In this document: positions 35,246-44,307 of the stretch, one piece after another | How the letters are laid out: each line of letters begins with the position of its first letter | How positions within the stretch are numbered: the first letter of the stretch is position 1 | Source: Onstottus_B arcticum | Lineage (GTDB): Bacteria; Acidobacteriota; Blastocatellia; UBA7656 | NCBI GenBank assembly: GCA_038040485.1 | Contig: JBBPIE010000007.1 | Location: forward strand, 1 to 64,000 | Direction: 5' to 3' | Length of the DNA: 64,000 nt | Position numbers and translations under genes: made by a program | The notes under the pieces: generated by a model | What the model saw: the letters and a program-made list of their open reading frames with translations, nothing else | Databases searched by the model: none | Told to the model about the DNA's origin: nothing

Positions 35246-35456
35246 TGTTCTTTCCCCCGTTGAGTAAGTGCGATTCGGTTTGCGAATAGCCATGCTCTTG
35301 GCTTCCTCAATCTCTGTCAAATCAAATGGTAAACGCGAAGATGACGCCACCCACACCCTGACTCCTGATCTCACGTCGAAGGCATTGCGCGAGCGCGGAA
35401 TCTCAAGCCCGAAAAGAACTAGTTCCAGAGTCGGGGACACGGCTCAGATCGACTCT

Positions 35457-36050
35457 TCAGCCGCCCGCAAGTTTACGTAAGCGCGCGATCAGGCCCCGCA
35501 GATATCTGACTATGCGCGGAACTAACATGATCGAGACAATCACCGCTATCACAACAAGGACGATCACCGCGGCCGGATACACCCACGCGAGAACGATCGA
35601 GCCAACGGCAACGACGTCTTCCGCTAAGCTTGCGGCGATGTTCGAAGCGGGCTCAGGGCTTGTGTTGATCGCCGCCCGTGTTGCCGCCTTTGTCCCGTGA
35701 GAGCTCAATGCGAGCCCGCCTCCAATCAAAAACGCAATGACCTGCACTCCTTTGTCGAAGTCGCCGAAGCTTGCGGCTGCAAGGACCGCGCCCGCCGGGA
35801 CGCGGATAAAGGTGTGAACAGCATCCCACGCGCTGTCGATCAGCGGAACTTTGTCGGCGAAGAACTCGATCACGTACAAAACGAGCGCCACGCCGATCAC
35901 CCACCAGTTGGTCACGACGCCGAGGTCTCCCGGCAACTCGAGTCCGGCGAATCGGCCGAGCAAGCCAAGCGTCGCGACTGCAGCATACAGATTGATTCCC
36001 GACACCCACGAAGATCCCATTGCGAGCGCCAGTGTGCTGAGAAGACTCAT
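35457..36050 (-). CDS. DUF4126-like integral membrane protein
   Basis: This 197-residue protein has about five to six membrane helices (LALAMGSSWVSGINLYAAVA, WWVIGVALVLYVIEFFADKV, IVLVVIAVIVSIMLV). The segments GSSWVSGINLYAAVATLGLL and DSAWDAVHTFIRVPAGAVLA match the DUF4126 family, whose function is not known. AAGGAG lies a few bases before the chosen ATG. Neighbouring genes are envelope-related. Confidence 0.75.
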   Translation of the reverse strand: MSLLSTLALAMGSSWVSGINLYAAVATLGLLGRFAGLELPGDLGVVTNWWVIGVALVLYVIEFFADKVPLIDSAWDAVHTFIRVPAGAVLAAASFGDFDKGVQVIAFLIGGGLALSSHGTKAATRAAINTSPEPASNIAASLAEDVVAVGSIVLAWVYPAAVIVLVVIAVIVSIMLVPRIVRYLRGLIARLRKLAGG

Positions 36051-36283
36051 CCATCTCCTTGAAATGCTACTCTCGATCGAGCCTTTTATCTCTCTTCTTG
36101 TAAGGCAAATCAAGGTCAATAGAGCAAGGCACGCTGAGAGCCATGCCTCGCGCGCTGCCTGCCGAGCGCGCTTTTCAGCCTCGACCCGAGGCTTAGGCTC
36201 TCCACCAAAGAGCCTCGCGGGAGCGGACTTGCAATCTCAGTCGCGAGCAAATACTGTTCGGCGTGACGATGTTGGAGGAAGCC

Positions 36284-37207
36284 ATGAAAGAAAGAATCAG
36301 GACGTCTCTGCTGGCCAGCTTTATCTCTGCCGCGATGTGTCTCACGCTGGCAGGCTGTTCTCGCGGCCCAACGGGCGAGAGCGCTTCATCCAACAGCTCC
36401 GCAACAAACGCAAACTCGAGCGGGCAATCTGATGCGGCAGCCGCAACCTCGTCAGAACAGGCGACAGCGCCGCTGGGCGAAGATCCAGCGACCGACGCGA
36501 GCAAGGGGGACCCGCTAGCGGGCTCGGAAGCCGGAAAGACGGACCCGCTTGCTAATGTGGACCCCAGGAAGTCGGACCCGCTTGCGAGTGCGGATCCAAA
36601 AAAGCCGGACTCTCTCACGGGTGCCGATGCCAGCAAGGCGAACTCGACCCCGAGTGCCGCCACTCACGACGAGAAACCACCGCCGCCTCGAACCTACACA
36701 ATAGCGGCTGGCAGGCCAATATCCATCCACACCTCAAACACTCTATCGACAAAGGCGAACAGGGCGGGAGACTCGTTTGTCGGGACTCTCGCTAATGCGA
36801 TCGTCGATAGGGACTGGGTGATCGCGAAGAGAGGCGCGACTGTACATGGCGTGGTCACCAATTCCGATCCGGGCGGCAAAGTGAAGGGCGTAGCCTCGCT
36901 GACGTTGGTGGTGAAACGGCTGCAATTGGCCGACGGGCGCAACGTCGAAGTTTCGACAAGTTCGTTTACTAGAGAAGCGAAAACAACAACGAAGAAGGAC
37001 GCGATCAAGATCGGAGGCGGCGCGGTAGCTGGCGCTGTGATCGGCGCGATCGTTGGCGGGAAAAAGGGCGCTGCGATCGGCGCCGGCGTTGGCGGAGGCG
37101 CGGGAACTGGGGCCGTGTTGGCGACTCGCGGAGATCCGGCGACGATTCCCGCTGAGACGGCGTTGACCTTCAGATTGCGAGCACCCGTGACGGTGGTCAA
37201 GCGCTAA
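36284..37207 (+). CDS. Lipoprotein with 11-residue repeats and glycine-zipper segment
   Basis: This 307-residue protein starts after GGAGGAAGCC with a lipoprotein signal (AAMCLTLAGC, C25). A serine/alanine/asparagine-rich linker follows. Four tandem 11-residue repeats occupy residues 76-119 (DPLAGSEAGKT, DPLANVDPRKS, DPLASADPKKP, DSLTGADASKA). The folded part contains RTYTIAAGRPISIHTSNTLS and RGATVHGVVTNS. Then comes a glycine-zipper-like hydrophobic run (VAGAVIGAIVGGKKGAAIGA). The whole looks like an envelope-anchored protein with a BON- or glycine-zipper-type tail. The function is unknown. Confidence 0.75.
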   Translation: MKERIRTSLLASFISAAMCLTLAGCSRGPTGESASSNSSATNANSSGQSDAAAATSSEQATAPLGEDPATDASKGDPLAGSEAGKTDPLANVDPRKSDPLASADPKKPDSLTGADASKANSTPSAATHDEKPPPPRTYTIAAGRPISIHTSNTLSTKANRAGDSFVGTLANAIVDRDWVIAKRGATVHGVVTNSDPGGKVKGVASLTLVVKRLQLADGRNVEVSTSSFTREAKTTTKKDAIKIGGGAVAGAVIGAIVGGKKGAAIGAGVGGGAGTGAVLATRGDPATIPAETALTFRLRAPVTVVKR

Positions 37208-37236
37208 CGGCGAGGATCAGACTTCAATAAATGCAA

Positions 37237-37269
37237 AGCGAACAGGGACGAGAGCCGTCCCTGTTCGCT
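37237..37269. terminator. Bidirectional hairpin between convergent genes
   Basis: A 13-bp perfect stem (37237-37249 with 37257-37269, core GCGAACAGGGAC) has a 7-nt loop between two convergent genes. There is no long T-tract, so termination efficiency is uncertain. Confidence 0.5.
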
Positions 37270-37297
37270 CTAGCGACTTCCTCAGAACCGATGGCTG

Positions 37298-37903
37298 CTA
37301 TCGCCGATAGCCGCCGCCGTACTGACGATACCCTTCCTGATAGCCTCGACGGAATCCATCGCGGTATGCGGAGTTGCCGTTCCTGTAGTGGCTGGAGTTG
37401 TTAGGATTGAAAGAATCGCGGTCACGAGCGTCCTCCTGTCCTCGATCCAGTCCGTCGCGGTAGCCCTTCTGCTGTTCGTATCCGAAGTTTCCACCGCCGG
37501 ATCCGCCTCCGTAGTAGCCACCGCTGTTGTAGCCGCCGTTGTTACCGCCGTTGTAGCCGCCGTTGCCGCCGTAGTACCCGCCACTATTACCGTAACGCGG
37601 ATAGACGCGCGGAGCCGTGTACACTCGCGGATACACTCTGGGATAAACCCTCGGAGCGACATTCCGTGGGCGGTTGCGGTCCCAGTTTCGGTCGTTGCTG
37701 CGGTTCCGATCCCAGTTTCGAGCGCTACTCCGATTCTGATCCCGGTCGTTACTACGGTCCCAATTCCGGCTGCGATCGCCCTGGCGATCTCGGCCTCGAT
37801 CCTGGGCCTGAGCCGTAATACCTGTGACCATTCCAGCGCCGGCGAGAAGCATGACGCCCAGGGCCACTCCTACTATTGCGTTCTTCACTCTAATCAATCT
37901 CAT
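37298..37903 (-). CDS. Secreted Arg/Asn/Asp- and Gly/Tyr-rich protein
   Basis: This 201-residue exported protein has signal VGVALGVMLLAGAGMVTGITA. It has three low-complexity blocks: residues about 35-80 rich in RD, RN and DRN (RSNDRDQNRSSARNWDRNRS), a PRVYPRVYPRVY block, and a GGYYGGNGGYNGG block. The C-terminal 60 residues hold two copies of a YRDGxxRGxxxGxR-like unit (GYRDGLDRGQEDARDRD, AYRDGFRRGYQEGYR), a pattern seen in uncharacterised Acidobacteriota exported proteins. It is probably cell-surface; the role is unknown. Confidence 0.75.
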   Translation of the reverse strand: MRLIRVKNAIVGVALGVMLLAGAGMVTGITAQAQDRGRDRQGDRSRNWDRSNDRDQNRSSARNWDRNRSNDRNWDRNRPRNVAPRVYPRVYPRVYTAPRVYPRYGNSGGYYGGNGGYNGGNNGGYNSGGYYGGGSGGGNFGYEQQKGYRDGLDRGQEDARDRDSFNPNNSSHYRNGNSAYRDGFRRGYQEGYRQYGGGYRR

Positions 37904-38156
37904 ATCAGGTCACCCTCTCTTTCTCTAGCCCCCATTCCCATCATCCGTTTCGTTAGACTACAACCGAGCCCCAAAGGTGGCCTGTACGGATTTGCTCGAG
38001 CGTTTTGCGCTCAGCCCGGGGGGGAGTCAAGAGGATGGCGGCGGTGGTAGGTGCGGCGCGAGCCGGCGTTTTCGATCGATCATCTCCGGGTGAGTTCCCG
38101 CGCCGAGGCGCCGCCACTGGTGAAAATCGTTCTGTTTCTGGTATAGAAGAAAGACC

Positions 38157-41100
38157 ATGAAATTACGAGTTACTCGCCTTCTGCTCCTCTCACTGACCCT
38201 GCTGCCGCTGCACTTCTCCGCAAACGCGCAGACGCACCGGGGTTCGATTCGCGGCAACATTACCGATAGCTCACGGACTGCGCTTTCAAGTGCTCCGATC
38301 AAGGTGGTCCACACCGAGACCAACGAATCGCGAAGTGCAAGAAGCGGCGATCAGGGTGAGTTCATCGTCACCGCTCTCCCGCCCGGCCTCTACCGGATCG
38401 AAGTTGAACAGACGGGATTTAAGAAGTATTCACGACTGGTGACGCTTCAGGTGAATCAGGAACTCCGACTGGACATCTCGCTCGAGGTTGGTCCGATAAC
38501 CGAGGAGCTTATTGTCAACGCGCCTGAAACCGCGCTGAGAAAGGACTCGCCGGCGATTGGCTCGGTAATTGAGAACCGTCAGATCACGGGGTTACCGCTC
38601 GATGGCCGAAACTTCCTGGAGCTCACCCTGCTCGTGCCGGGTGTGGTTCCGTCAGCTCCGGGTTCCGCCAGTTCAGTGCGGGGCGACGTCGCCTTCAACG
38701 TAAACGGAGCGCGCGAGGACTCGAACAGCTTCTTGCTCGACGGAGTCTACAACTTCGATCCCAAGCTCAATTCGGTGGGCGTGAATCCGCCAATCGACGC
38801 CATTCGCGAGTTTGAGCTGCTGACCAGCAGCTACGACGCGTCGTTTGGCCGCAACGCAGGCGGGCAGGTTAACGTTGTGCTCAAGTCCGGCTCCAATTCG
38901 TTCCATGGAGCAGGTTACGAGTTCTTTCGGAATGGCGCGCTCGATGCGCGCAACTTTTTCGCGCCCGCTGATCAACCGGCGCCACAGTACCAACGCAACC
39001 AGTTTGGTTTTGCATTGGGCGGTCCGGTTGTTAAGAACAAGACGTTCTTCTTTGCCGACTACGAAGGCTCGCGGGTGCGCGAAGGCGTCACTCGAGTCAC
39101 CAACGTTCCGACGCTTGCTGAACGCGCCGGGGATTTCTCTAACAGTCTGTTCGCCGCGCCGATCAATCCATTCACCCAGCAGCCGTTTGATGGAAACAAG
39201 ATTCCGGACTTCTTTATCAACCCGATAGGAACGGCAATCGCGGCATTGTATCCGTCGCCCAATCGGAACGTTCCATTTGCGAACTTCGCGTCGTCCCCAA
39301 CTTCGAGAGACCGCAACGACCACTTCGATGTGCGGCTCAATCACTCACTCGCGAAGTCTTCTGAGCTGGCAGTGCGCTACAGCTTTAGCGACCGGGATCT
39401 GTTCGAGCCGTTTACCGGCCCGACCTTTCCCGCCGTTCCCGGGTTTGGCGATAACGTGCCGCGAAGAGGTCAGAACTTTCTCGTCAGCGAGACTCACATC
39501 TTCTCTCCGGGGTTGGTCAACGAGGCGCGTTTCGCCTTCAGCCGCATTTCCGCCGCCGTGCTCCAGGAGAACAGCGGAACCAGCATCAACAACCAGGTCG
39601 GGCTTCCGGAGCTTTCAACCAACCCGCGAGACTTCGGGTTGAGCTTCATAACAATCTCGGGTTTCTCTCCGCTTGGCGACGAATTCAACAATCCTCAACA
39701 AAGCGAGACCAACGTGTTTCAAGTGCTGGATGGCGCGAGCTACGCGAGCGGCAAGCACCTGGTCAAGTTCGGATTCGACTTTCGAGCAATTCAGCAGAAT
39801 GCGTTTCGCGATGTTCAGTCGCGAGGGTTCCTGACCTTCTCAAGTTTTGCGTTCACCGGCAATGCGCTCGCCGATTTGTTGCTCGGGTTCCCGGCAGTCA
39901 CCGGAGGAGCACACCTGGACAATCCTCAACACCTCAGGACCGAGAGTTACGGGTTCTACATCAACGACAGCTTTAGAGTCAGACCGAACCTGACCTTGTC
40001 AGCGGGCCTGCGCTACGAGTTCAACTCGCCGCCGGTTGATGAGTTCGACCGTGCGAATCTCTTTGATCCCGCGACGCGCAGTCTGGTCGCGGTCGGGACG
40101 AACGGAGTCCCGCGCGGCGGCTATGAAGCCGACAAGAACAACTGGGCGCCGCGGCTTGGTTTCGCCTGGACGCTTGGAAGCAAAGGCGACACGGTCTTGC
40201 GCGCGGGCTACGGCGTGTACTTCGACCAGTCGTCGCTTGCGCCAAGCGAGGGGCTTTACTTCAACTCTCCGTTTTTCGACTTCAATCTGTTCTTTACGAT
40301 TCCGGGTTTGTTCACCTTGACGGTCAATGATCCGTTCCCGAGCAACTTCCCGTTTCCGTTGCCTAAGTCGGCCTTCGGGTTTCAACGAGATATGCGAACT
40401 GCCTACTTGCAGCACTGGAATGTCAGCCTTCAACAAGAGCTTGGAAAGAGCCGGGTGGTTGAACTCGCTTATGTTGGAAGCAAGGGAACCAAGCTGATAA
40501 CCGCGCGAGACATCAATCAACCGAGGCCGAGTCCGGTGACTCCGAATCTCCGCCCGAATCCCCAGTTCGACGACGTTACCTTTGAAGAGTCGAGCGCAAA
40601 CTCGAACTACAACAGCCTGCAAGCGAGGTTTCAGCAGCGGTTGGACTTCGGGCTGTCGATCTTGTCGTCTTACACGTGGTCGAAATCGATCGACAACGCA
40701 TCGAGTTTCTTTTCGAGCGCGGGCGATCCGAACTTTCCGCAGGACAGCTTCAACACTCGAGGCGAACGAGGACGTTCAAACTTCGACGTGAGACATCGCC
40801 TCTCGCTGAGCTACGGGTACGATTTTCCGTGCGGGAAAGGCCGGACGTTTCTTGAGAATAGCGGATTGGTGTCCGTGCTTCTTAGCGGCTGGCAGACGTT
40901 TGGCATCGTGACCTTGCAGAGCGGGAGGCCGTTCACAGCGGCGTTGCAAATGGACATCGACAACAGCAACACGGGCCGCTCTACGCTTGGGTTTGGGGCT
41001 AATGATCGTCCAAACGTGGTCGGAACGGTTGAGCTCTCGGATCGTTCGCCCGACCAATGGTTCAACACCGCGGCGTTTGCGTTTCCTGCTTTTGGGAGCT

Positions 41101-41342
41101 TTGGGGATGCGGGGCGGAACATTCTGGATGGCCCGGGATACGTGAACTTCAACACGTCGTTGATGAAAACGACAAAGCTCAGGGAAGGGCTCGATCTGCA
41201 GTTCCGCGCGGAAGCTTTCAATCTGTTCAATCATCCGAACTTCAACTTGCCGGACAACTTTTTGGGGTCGCCGACTTTCGGGAGAATCTTGTCGGCTCAA
41301 AGCCCGAGGCATATTCAGTTTGGATTGAAGCTGTTGTTTTGA
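38157..41342 (+). CDS. Oar-like TonB-dependent receptor
   Basis: This 1061-residue outer-membrane protein has the signal peptide LLLLSLTLLPLHFSANAQ. A carboxypeptidase-regulatory-like domain follows (residues about 27-115, SAPIKVVHTETNESRSARSG, PPGLYRIEVEQTGFKK), then a plug (ITGLPLDGRNFLELTLLVPG, GREDSNSFLLDG-like segment, GRNAGGQVNVVLKSGSNSFH). The rest is a beta-barrel that ends in an aromatic residue (HIQFGLKLLF). This is the Oar type, abundant in Acidobacteriota and Myxococcota. The ligand is unknown, and no siderophore or glycan genes are next to it. Confidence 0.93.
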   Translation: MKLRVTRLLLLSLTLLPLHFSANAQTHRGSIRGNITDSSRTALSSAPIKVVHTETNESRSARSGDQGEFIVTALPPGLYRIEVEQTGFKKYSRLVTLQVNQELRLDISLEVGPITEELIVNAPETALRKDSPAIGSVIENRQITGLPLDGRNFLELTLLVPGVVPSAPGSASSVRGDVAFNVNGAREDSNSFLLDGVYNFDPKLNSVGVNPPIDAIREFELLTSSYDASFGRNAGGQVNVVLKSGSNSFHGAGYEFFRNGALDARNFFAPADQPAPQYQRNQFGFALGGPVVKNKTFFFADYEGSRVREGVTRVTNVPTLAERAGDFSNSLFAAPINPFTQQPFDGNKIPDFFINPIGTAIAALYPSPNRNVPFANFASSPTSRDRNDHFDVRLNHSLAKSSELAVRYSFSDRDLFEPFTGPTFPAVPGFGDNVPRRGQNFLVSETHIFSPGLVNEARFAFSRISAAVLQENSGTSINNQVGLPELSTNPRDFGLSFITISGFSPLGDEFNNPQQSETNVFQVLDGASYASGKHLVKFGFDFRAIQQNAFRDVQSRGFLTFSSFAFTGNALADLLLGFPAVTGGAHLDNPQHLRTESYGFYINDSFRVRPNLTLSAGLRYEFNSPPVDEFDRANLFDPATRSLVAVGTNGVPRGGYEADKNNWAPRLGFAWTLGSKGDTVLRAGYGVYFDQSSLAPSEGLYFNSPFFDFNLFFTIPGLFTLTVNDPFPSNFPFPLPKSAFGFQRDMRTAYLQHWNVSLQQELGKSRVVELAYVGSKGTKLITARDINQPRPSPVTPNLRPNPQFDDVTFEESSANSNYNSLQARFQQRLDFGLSILSSYTWSKSIDNASSFFSSAGDPNFPQDSFNTRGERGRSNFDVRHRLSLSYGYDFPCGKGRTFLENSGLVSVLLSGWQTFGIVTLQSGRPFTAALQMDIDNSNTGRSTLGFGANDRPNVVGTVELSDRSPDQWFNTAAFAFPAFGSFGDAGRNILDGPGYVNFNTSLMKTTKLREGLDLQFRAEAFNLFNHPNFNLPDNFLGSPTFGRILSAQSPRHIQFGLKLLF

Positions 41343-41369
41343 AGATACGGCAGGTCGATTGAAGCGACG

Positions 41370-41621
41370 TTACTTAATCAGTCCAAGACGTTGCACATCT
41401 GCCTCCGTCCATCGAGCCTGGCCCTCGATGATGCTCCTCAAGGTTTTCGGCGGAAACGTGTCAGAGAGGGCGTGACAGGAAACCGTCACCCCTCGTCCAT
41501 CAGAATGCCGGTAGCGGCGGTGACTCCCCTTCGTGCGGGTGTGAAGAAAGCCGTCGTGGGTGAGTCCGTTGATAAGTTCGCGTGCTGTGATATTGCGCAG
41601 CTTGCTATAGTCGATGGGCAT
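41370..41621 (-). CDS. hicA: HicA toxin (mRNA interferase)
   Basis: This 83-residue double-stranded-RNA-binding-fold toxin has the catalytic histidine in TKGSHRRYRHSDGRGVTVS and the C-terminal TLRSIIEGQARWTEADV helix region. In known pairs it cleaves mRNA until bound by HicB. It follows hicB by one base on the same strand. The order here is antitoxin first. All key motifs are intact. Confidence 0.9.
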   Translation of the reverse strand: MPIDYSKLRNITARELINGLTHDGFLHTRTKGSHRRYRHSDGRGVTVSCHALSDTFPPKTLRSIIEGQARWTEADVQRLGLIK

Positions 41622-41622
41622 A

Positions 41623-41904
41623 CTAGACGGTGACGGCTACACGCGGTTCGGGAAACACTTCCACATCTTGCAGAGGGCCAGCGGGAAGTAGTGTGCCTTC
41701 TTCGACAAGCTCCTGAACAATCATCTGCACGACTTCTTGAATGTGCTGAAGGGCCTCTTCCTTCGTGTTGCCCCACGTGGATGCGCCGTACTGCTCTAGT
41801 GCGGGACAGTAGGCGTGATATGCTTGCCGCCCATCTTCGTGCGAATCATCCTCAATTACAACCTTGAAGAGATATGTTTTATTGCTGCCGTTCATCGCGT
41901 CCAT
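41623..41904 (-). CDS. hicB: HicB antitoxin
   Basis: This 93-residue HicB has a partial RNase-H-like fold: YLFKVVIEDDSHEDGRQAYH, a central AYCPALEQYGASTWGNTKEEALQHIQEVV and a short tail. It lacks a long C-terminal DNA-binding domain. It is expected to neutralise HicA. It precedes hicA by one base and is probably autoregulated as in other HicAB pairs, but no operator is identified. Confidence 0.88.
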   Translation of the reverse strand: MDAMNGSNKTYLFKVVIEDDSHEDGRQAYHAYCPALEQYGASTWGNTKEEALQHIQEVVQMIVQELVEEGTLLPAGPLQDVEVFPEPRVAVTV

Positions 41905-41956
41905 AGAATACCACGTACATTCGGAACGTCAGAAACTCTTTTGCCGCCGAAGCAGC

Positions 41957-42982
41957 CTAGTCGTGCTTCAAGATACCAGCTTTGACCAAAGGTGACGCTG
42001 AGTAAGAACGTAAGGCCGCATCCATCTCCAGCAGCGTTGATCCTTCGAAGACCTTAGTGATCTTTCCACCCTTGGAAACTCGCATATAGAATCGGACGAT
42101 TCTGGCAGTCACCCAACCGGGAATCCACGGATCAACGAATTTCATTAGTCTCACTGCCAGAGATTCGACAATCCCCGGTCTCTCGCTTCCCCAGCGCTCA
42201 TCATAAGGCCCTCGGAATAGACCTCTCGGCAATGAGATCTTCGCGTAGGGGTTCTCATACACGACGACCCTCAAAACCTTCTCGCTGCTGTCGAATCCTT
42301 CTGACTTGAGGGTTTGAATAAACTTCCAAGCGTCCACTGCGCTCTCTACCGTACTGAGTCTTTGCTGCCTATGCTCTCTTCTTTCGTCCAACAGTGGCGA
42401 GAGTTTTATTTGTCCGAGCGGAAACTCTTCGAGAACGATGACTGAGCTGAACTGGGTACTACGCGGCTCCTTGTTCCCGAAGTCGATCATATGCCCGGTC
42501 AAGAAACCGCCGGGATCGCCGAAGACCTTGTGCGTCACTTTGGATTTCTTCTCAGTAACGTAGCTCAAAGTCCCCAACATCGCTCCCAGCACAATTTCCG
42601 GCTCCAAAAAGACTGGCGCAGCGCTGCCGTTGTACAGGACTACAGAGCAGGAGTGTTCCCGGTAATCATTCAACTGTGCCCAGGATTGTCTTAGCTTTGT
42701 ATAGATGCGCTTGTAAGGATCGAACCAGCCGCCGAGGATGGCTTCGCCTTCCTCGAACTGCTTCACCTCGAAGTAGACATCTGATCCGTCAAAGGATATC
42801 CGGTGATCAAGCTTTTTGGTTTTCCCAGGCGGAATCCCCGGTTGAGACTCAAAGTGATAACCGCGTTCGGTCAAGTACTGATCGAACAGCACCTCGGACT
42901 CCGTTCTCTCCTCCGCATAGAGTGATCTCACAGAGGTGCTTTGGTGTTCTGCTATTAACCCATCGTCCTTCTGATCTAGCAT
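41957..42982 (-). CDS. PD-(D/E)xK-like protein, unknown function
   Basis: This is a 341-residue soluble protein. The N-terminal domain has an acidic helix residue (E30 in TESEVLFDQYL), then D59 in KKLDHRISFDG and E72-V-K74 in DVYFEVKQF. That spacing is characteristic of PD-(D/E)xK nucleases. The C-terminal half (LRVVVYENPYAKISLPRGLF, WIPGWVTARIVRFYMRVSKG) is unrecognised. No Shine-Dalgarno is visible before ATG at 42982. It sits between hicBA and a broken antitoxin gene, a position typical of accessory or defence genes. Nuclease activity is inferred from motif spacing only. Confidence 0.65.
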   Translation of the reverse strand: MLDQKDDGLIAEHQSTSVRSLYAEERTESEVLFDQYLTERGYHFESQPGIPPGKTKKLDHRISFDGSDVYFEVKQFEEGEAILGGWFDPYKRIYTKLRQSWAQLNDYREHSCSVVLYNGSAAPVFLEPEIVLGAMLGTLSYVTEKKSKVTHKVFGDPGGFLTGHMIDFGNKEPRSTQFSSVIVLEEFPLGQIKLSPLLDERREHRQQRLSTVESAVDAWKFIQTLKSEGFDSSEKVLRVVVYENPYAKISLPRGLFRGPYDERWGSERPGIVESLAVRLMKFVDPWIPGWVTARIVRFYMRVSKGGKITKVFEGSTLLEMDAALRSYSASPLVKAGILKHD

Positions 42983-43018
42983 ACGATAGCGCTGTGCCGT
43001 GCTTTCCGGAGATGGCGA

Positions 43019-43286
43019 TCATTCGCCAAGCAGGACGTTGAGCGACTTCCGTCCTTCTTCGAGGTCTTGATTAGTCATCTCAAGCGGGACGTGATGCGCC
43101 TTCAAGAAAGCGTCAACTTCCATTCTGGTCTCAAAACCCAAAAGCGCTTGCGCCTGGGTAAGCAGTTAGCTTGCCGGTCTTATAGCCCTCAAGCGCGTAA
43201 CTCTCCAAGAGGGCTCTAGCCAGGTCGCCATTCTCACTCGGAAGTGTCGCAACGGCCCGGTCGGGTATGTGAACAACTAATTCCAT
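43019..43286 (-). pseudogene. Frameshifted UPF0175-family antitoxin
   Basis: From ATG at 43284-43286 the minus strand reads MELVVHIPDRAVATLPSENG, DLARALLESYALEGYKTGKL, TAY, the N-terminal two thirds of a UPF0175 protein. The family sequence then continues in another frame as QALLGFETRMEVDAFLKAHH, VPLEMTNQDLEEGRKSLN, ending at TGA (43019-43021). One extra base around 43150-43162 joins the two parts. The unshifted frame stops right after AFGF. UPF0175 proteins are antitoxins normally paired with a PIN-like toxin, and none is adjacent. It ends 36 bp before the PD-(D/E)xK-like gene. Confidence 0.8.
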
Positions 43287-43461
43287 CAATGCACCTCTTC
43301 AAATCTGATAGACCGGCGATTAGAAGGGCCAACCAGTCTCTGACAGGATACTCGGCCCGGCCCGGCAGAGCAATGGCTGATTTAGGGAGGCGAGGGTACG
43401 GGCTGAACGGTTGACAAGTGTTACCTGTCGCGGTAGCGTCTCGTCGTGCCAAAGAACTGCT

Positions 43462-43947
43462 ATGAAGATACGTTCAGTCAAACACAACAATCGCAAAAAG
43501 GCTTTCGAGATCAAGGCTTCTAACCGAACGCTACTGTTTCCTTACTCAAAGTTGGACCTTCAACCGAGCGGCGGCGATCCGATTGACCGGGTGTACGTTG
43601 ACAAGGAATTGGCCAGTGAAGGGTTCACTTATGTCCTGAAGTCAGGCAAGAACGGGACGGTTCACATCGAGCAGGTGCTTGAGTACAACCAAGATCCCGC
43701 GTACTTGCGCGATGTTATTCTTTACAAGCTAACGCTAGAGGCACAGAAGCGCCTGGAGAGGAGCTCTCTCTCCAAGCGCGAAATAATTCGCCGGCTAGGG
43801 ACGTCCGCAACGCAGTTCTATCGCCTGCTGGATCAGAAGAACTATCAGACATCCGTCGATCAGCTTTTGTCGCTGCTTCATGTTCTCGATTGCGACGTCG
43901 ATCTGGTCATCCGGGCAAAGACTCCTACGCGCGGCAAGGCCGCATAA
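43462..43947 (+). CDS. Helix-turn-helix (XRE-like) protein
   Basis: This is a 161-residue protein. The N-terminal part (MKIRSVKHNNRKKAFEIKAS, LLFPYSKLDLQP) is a DUF2442-like beta fold. The middle reads VDKELASEGFTYVLKSGKNG and HIEQVLEYNQDPAYLRDVIL. The C-terminus is an HTH (SLSKREIIRRLGTSATQFYR, LLDQKNYQTSVDQLLSLLHV). This arrangement occurs in stand-alone transcription regulators and antitoxin-like proteins. No toxin is adjacent. The start at MKIRSVK avoids an upstream extension without a binding site. Confidence 0.75.
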   Translation: MKIRSVKHNNRKKAFEIKASNRTLLFPYSKLDLQPSGGDPIDRVYVDKELASEGFTYVLKSGKNGTVHIEQVLEYNQDPAYLRDVILYKLTLEAQKRLERSSLSKREIIRRLGTSATQFYRLLDQKNYQTSVDQLLSLLHVLDCDVDLVIRAKTPTRGKAA

Positions 43948-44062
43948 CACGGCGCCAGCGCCTGAGCGCCAGGATTGATCGCTTACGCGCAACTCAGCAA
44001 GAGTCGCTTGAGAGTGCTGTTCGCTTGATTGCTATTCTCTTGCGCATCGCAAGGGAACCGTT

Positions 44063-44302
44063 ATGACTCGAACCGTCAGCGTTGATGAAGCCAAAGAGAA
44101 ACTGCAGGATCTGCTCGCACAGGCTTTGGCCGGGGACGAAGTGATTATCACAGAGCACGGCAAACCGGTTGCGCGTCTGGTTCCAGTTCCCGTAGCTCGG
44201 GCCAACAAGAAACGCGTCGCGGGTCTCAATCGAGGCACAATCTGGACGAGCGAAGACTTTGACCAACCTCTACCGGATGAATTCTGGCTGGGCCATGAGT
44301 GA
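44063..44302 (+). CDS. Phd/YefM-type antitoxin, apparently orphan
   Basis: This 79-residue protein has the Phd/YefM N-terminal DNA-binding fold (TVSVDEAKEKLQDLLAQALA, DEVIITEHGKPVARLVPV). A toxin-wrapping tail with RGTIWTSEDFDQPLPDEFW follows, of the kind that partners PIN-domain toxins. No toxin follows on the same strand. The next sequence is the end of the broken PIN gene on the opposite strand. The partner gene therefore seems lost. Confidence 0.85.
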   Translation: MTRTVSVDEAKEKLQDLLAQALAGDEVIITEHGKPVARLVPVPVARANKKRVAGLNRGTIWTSEDFDQPLPDEFWLGHE

Positions 44303-44307
44303 CATCA

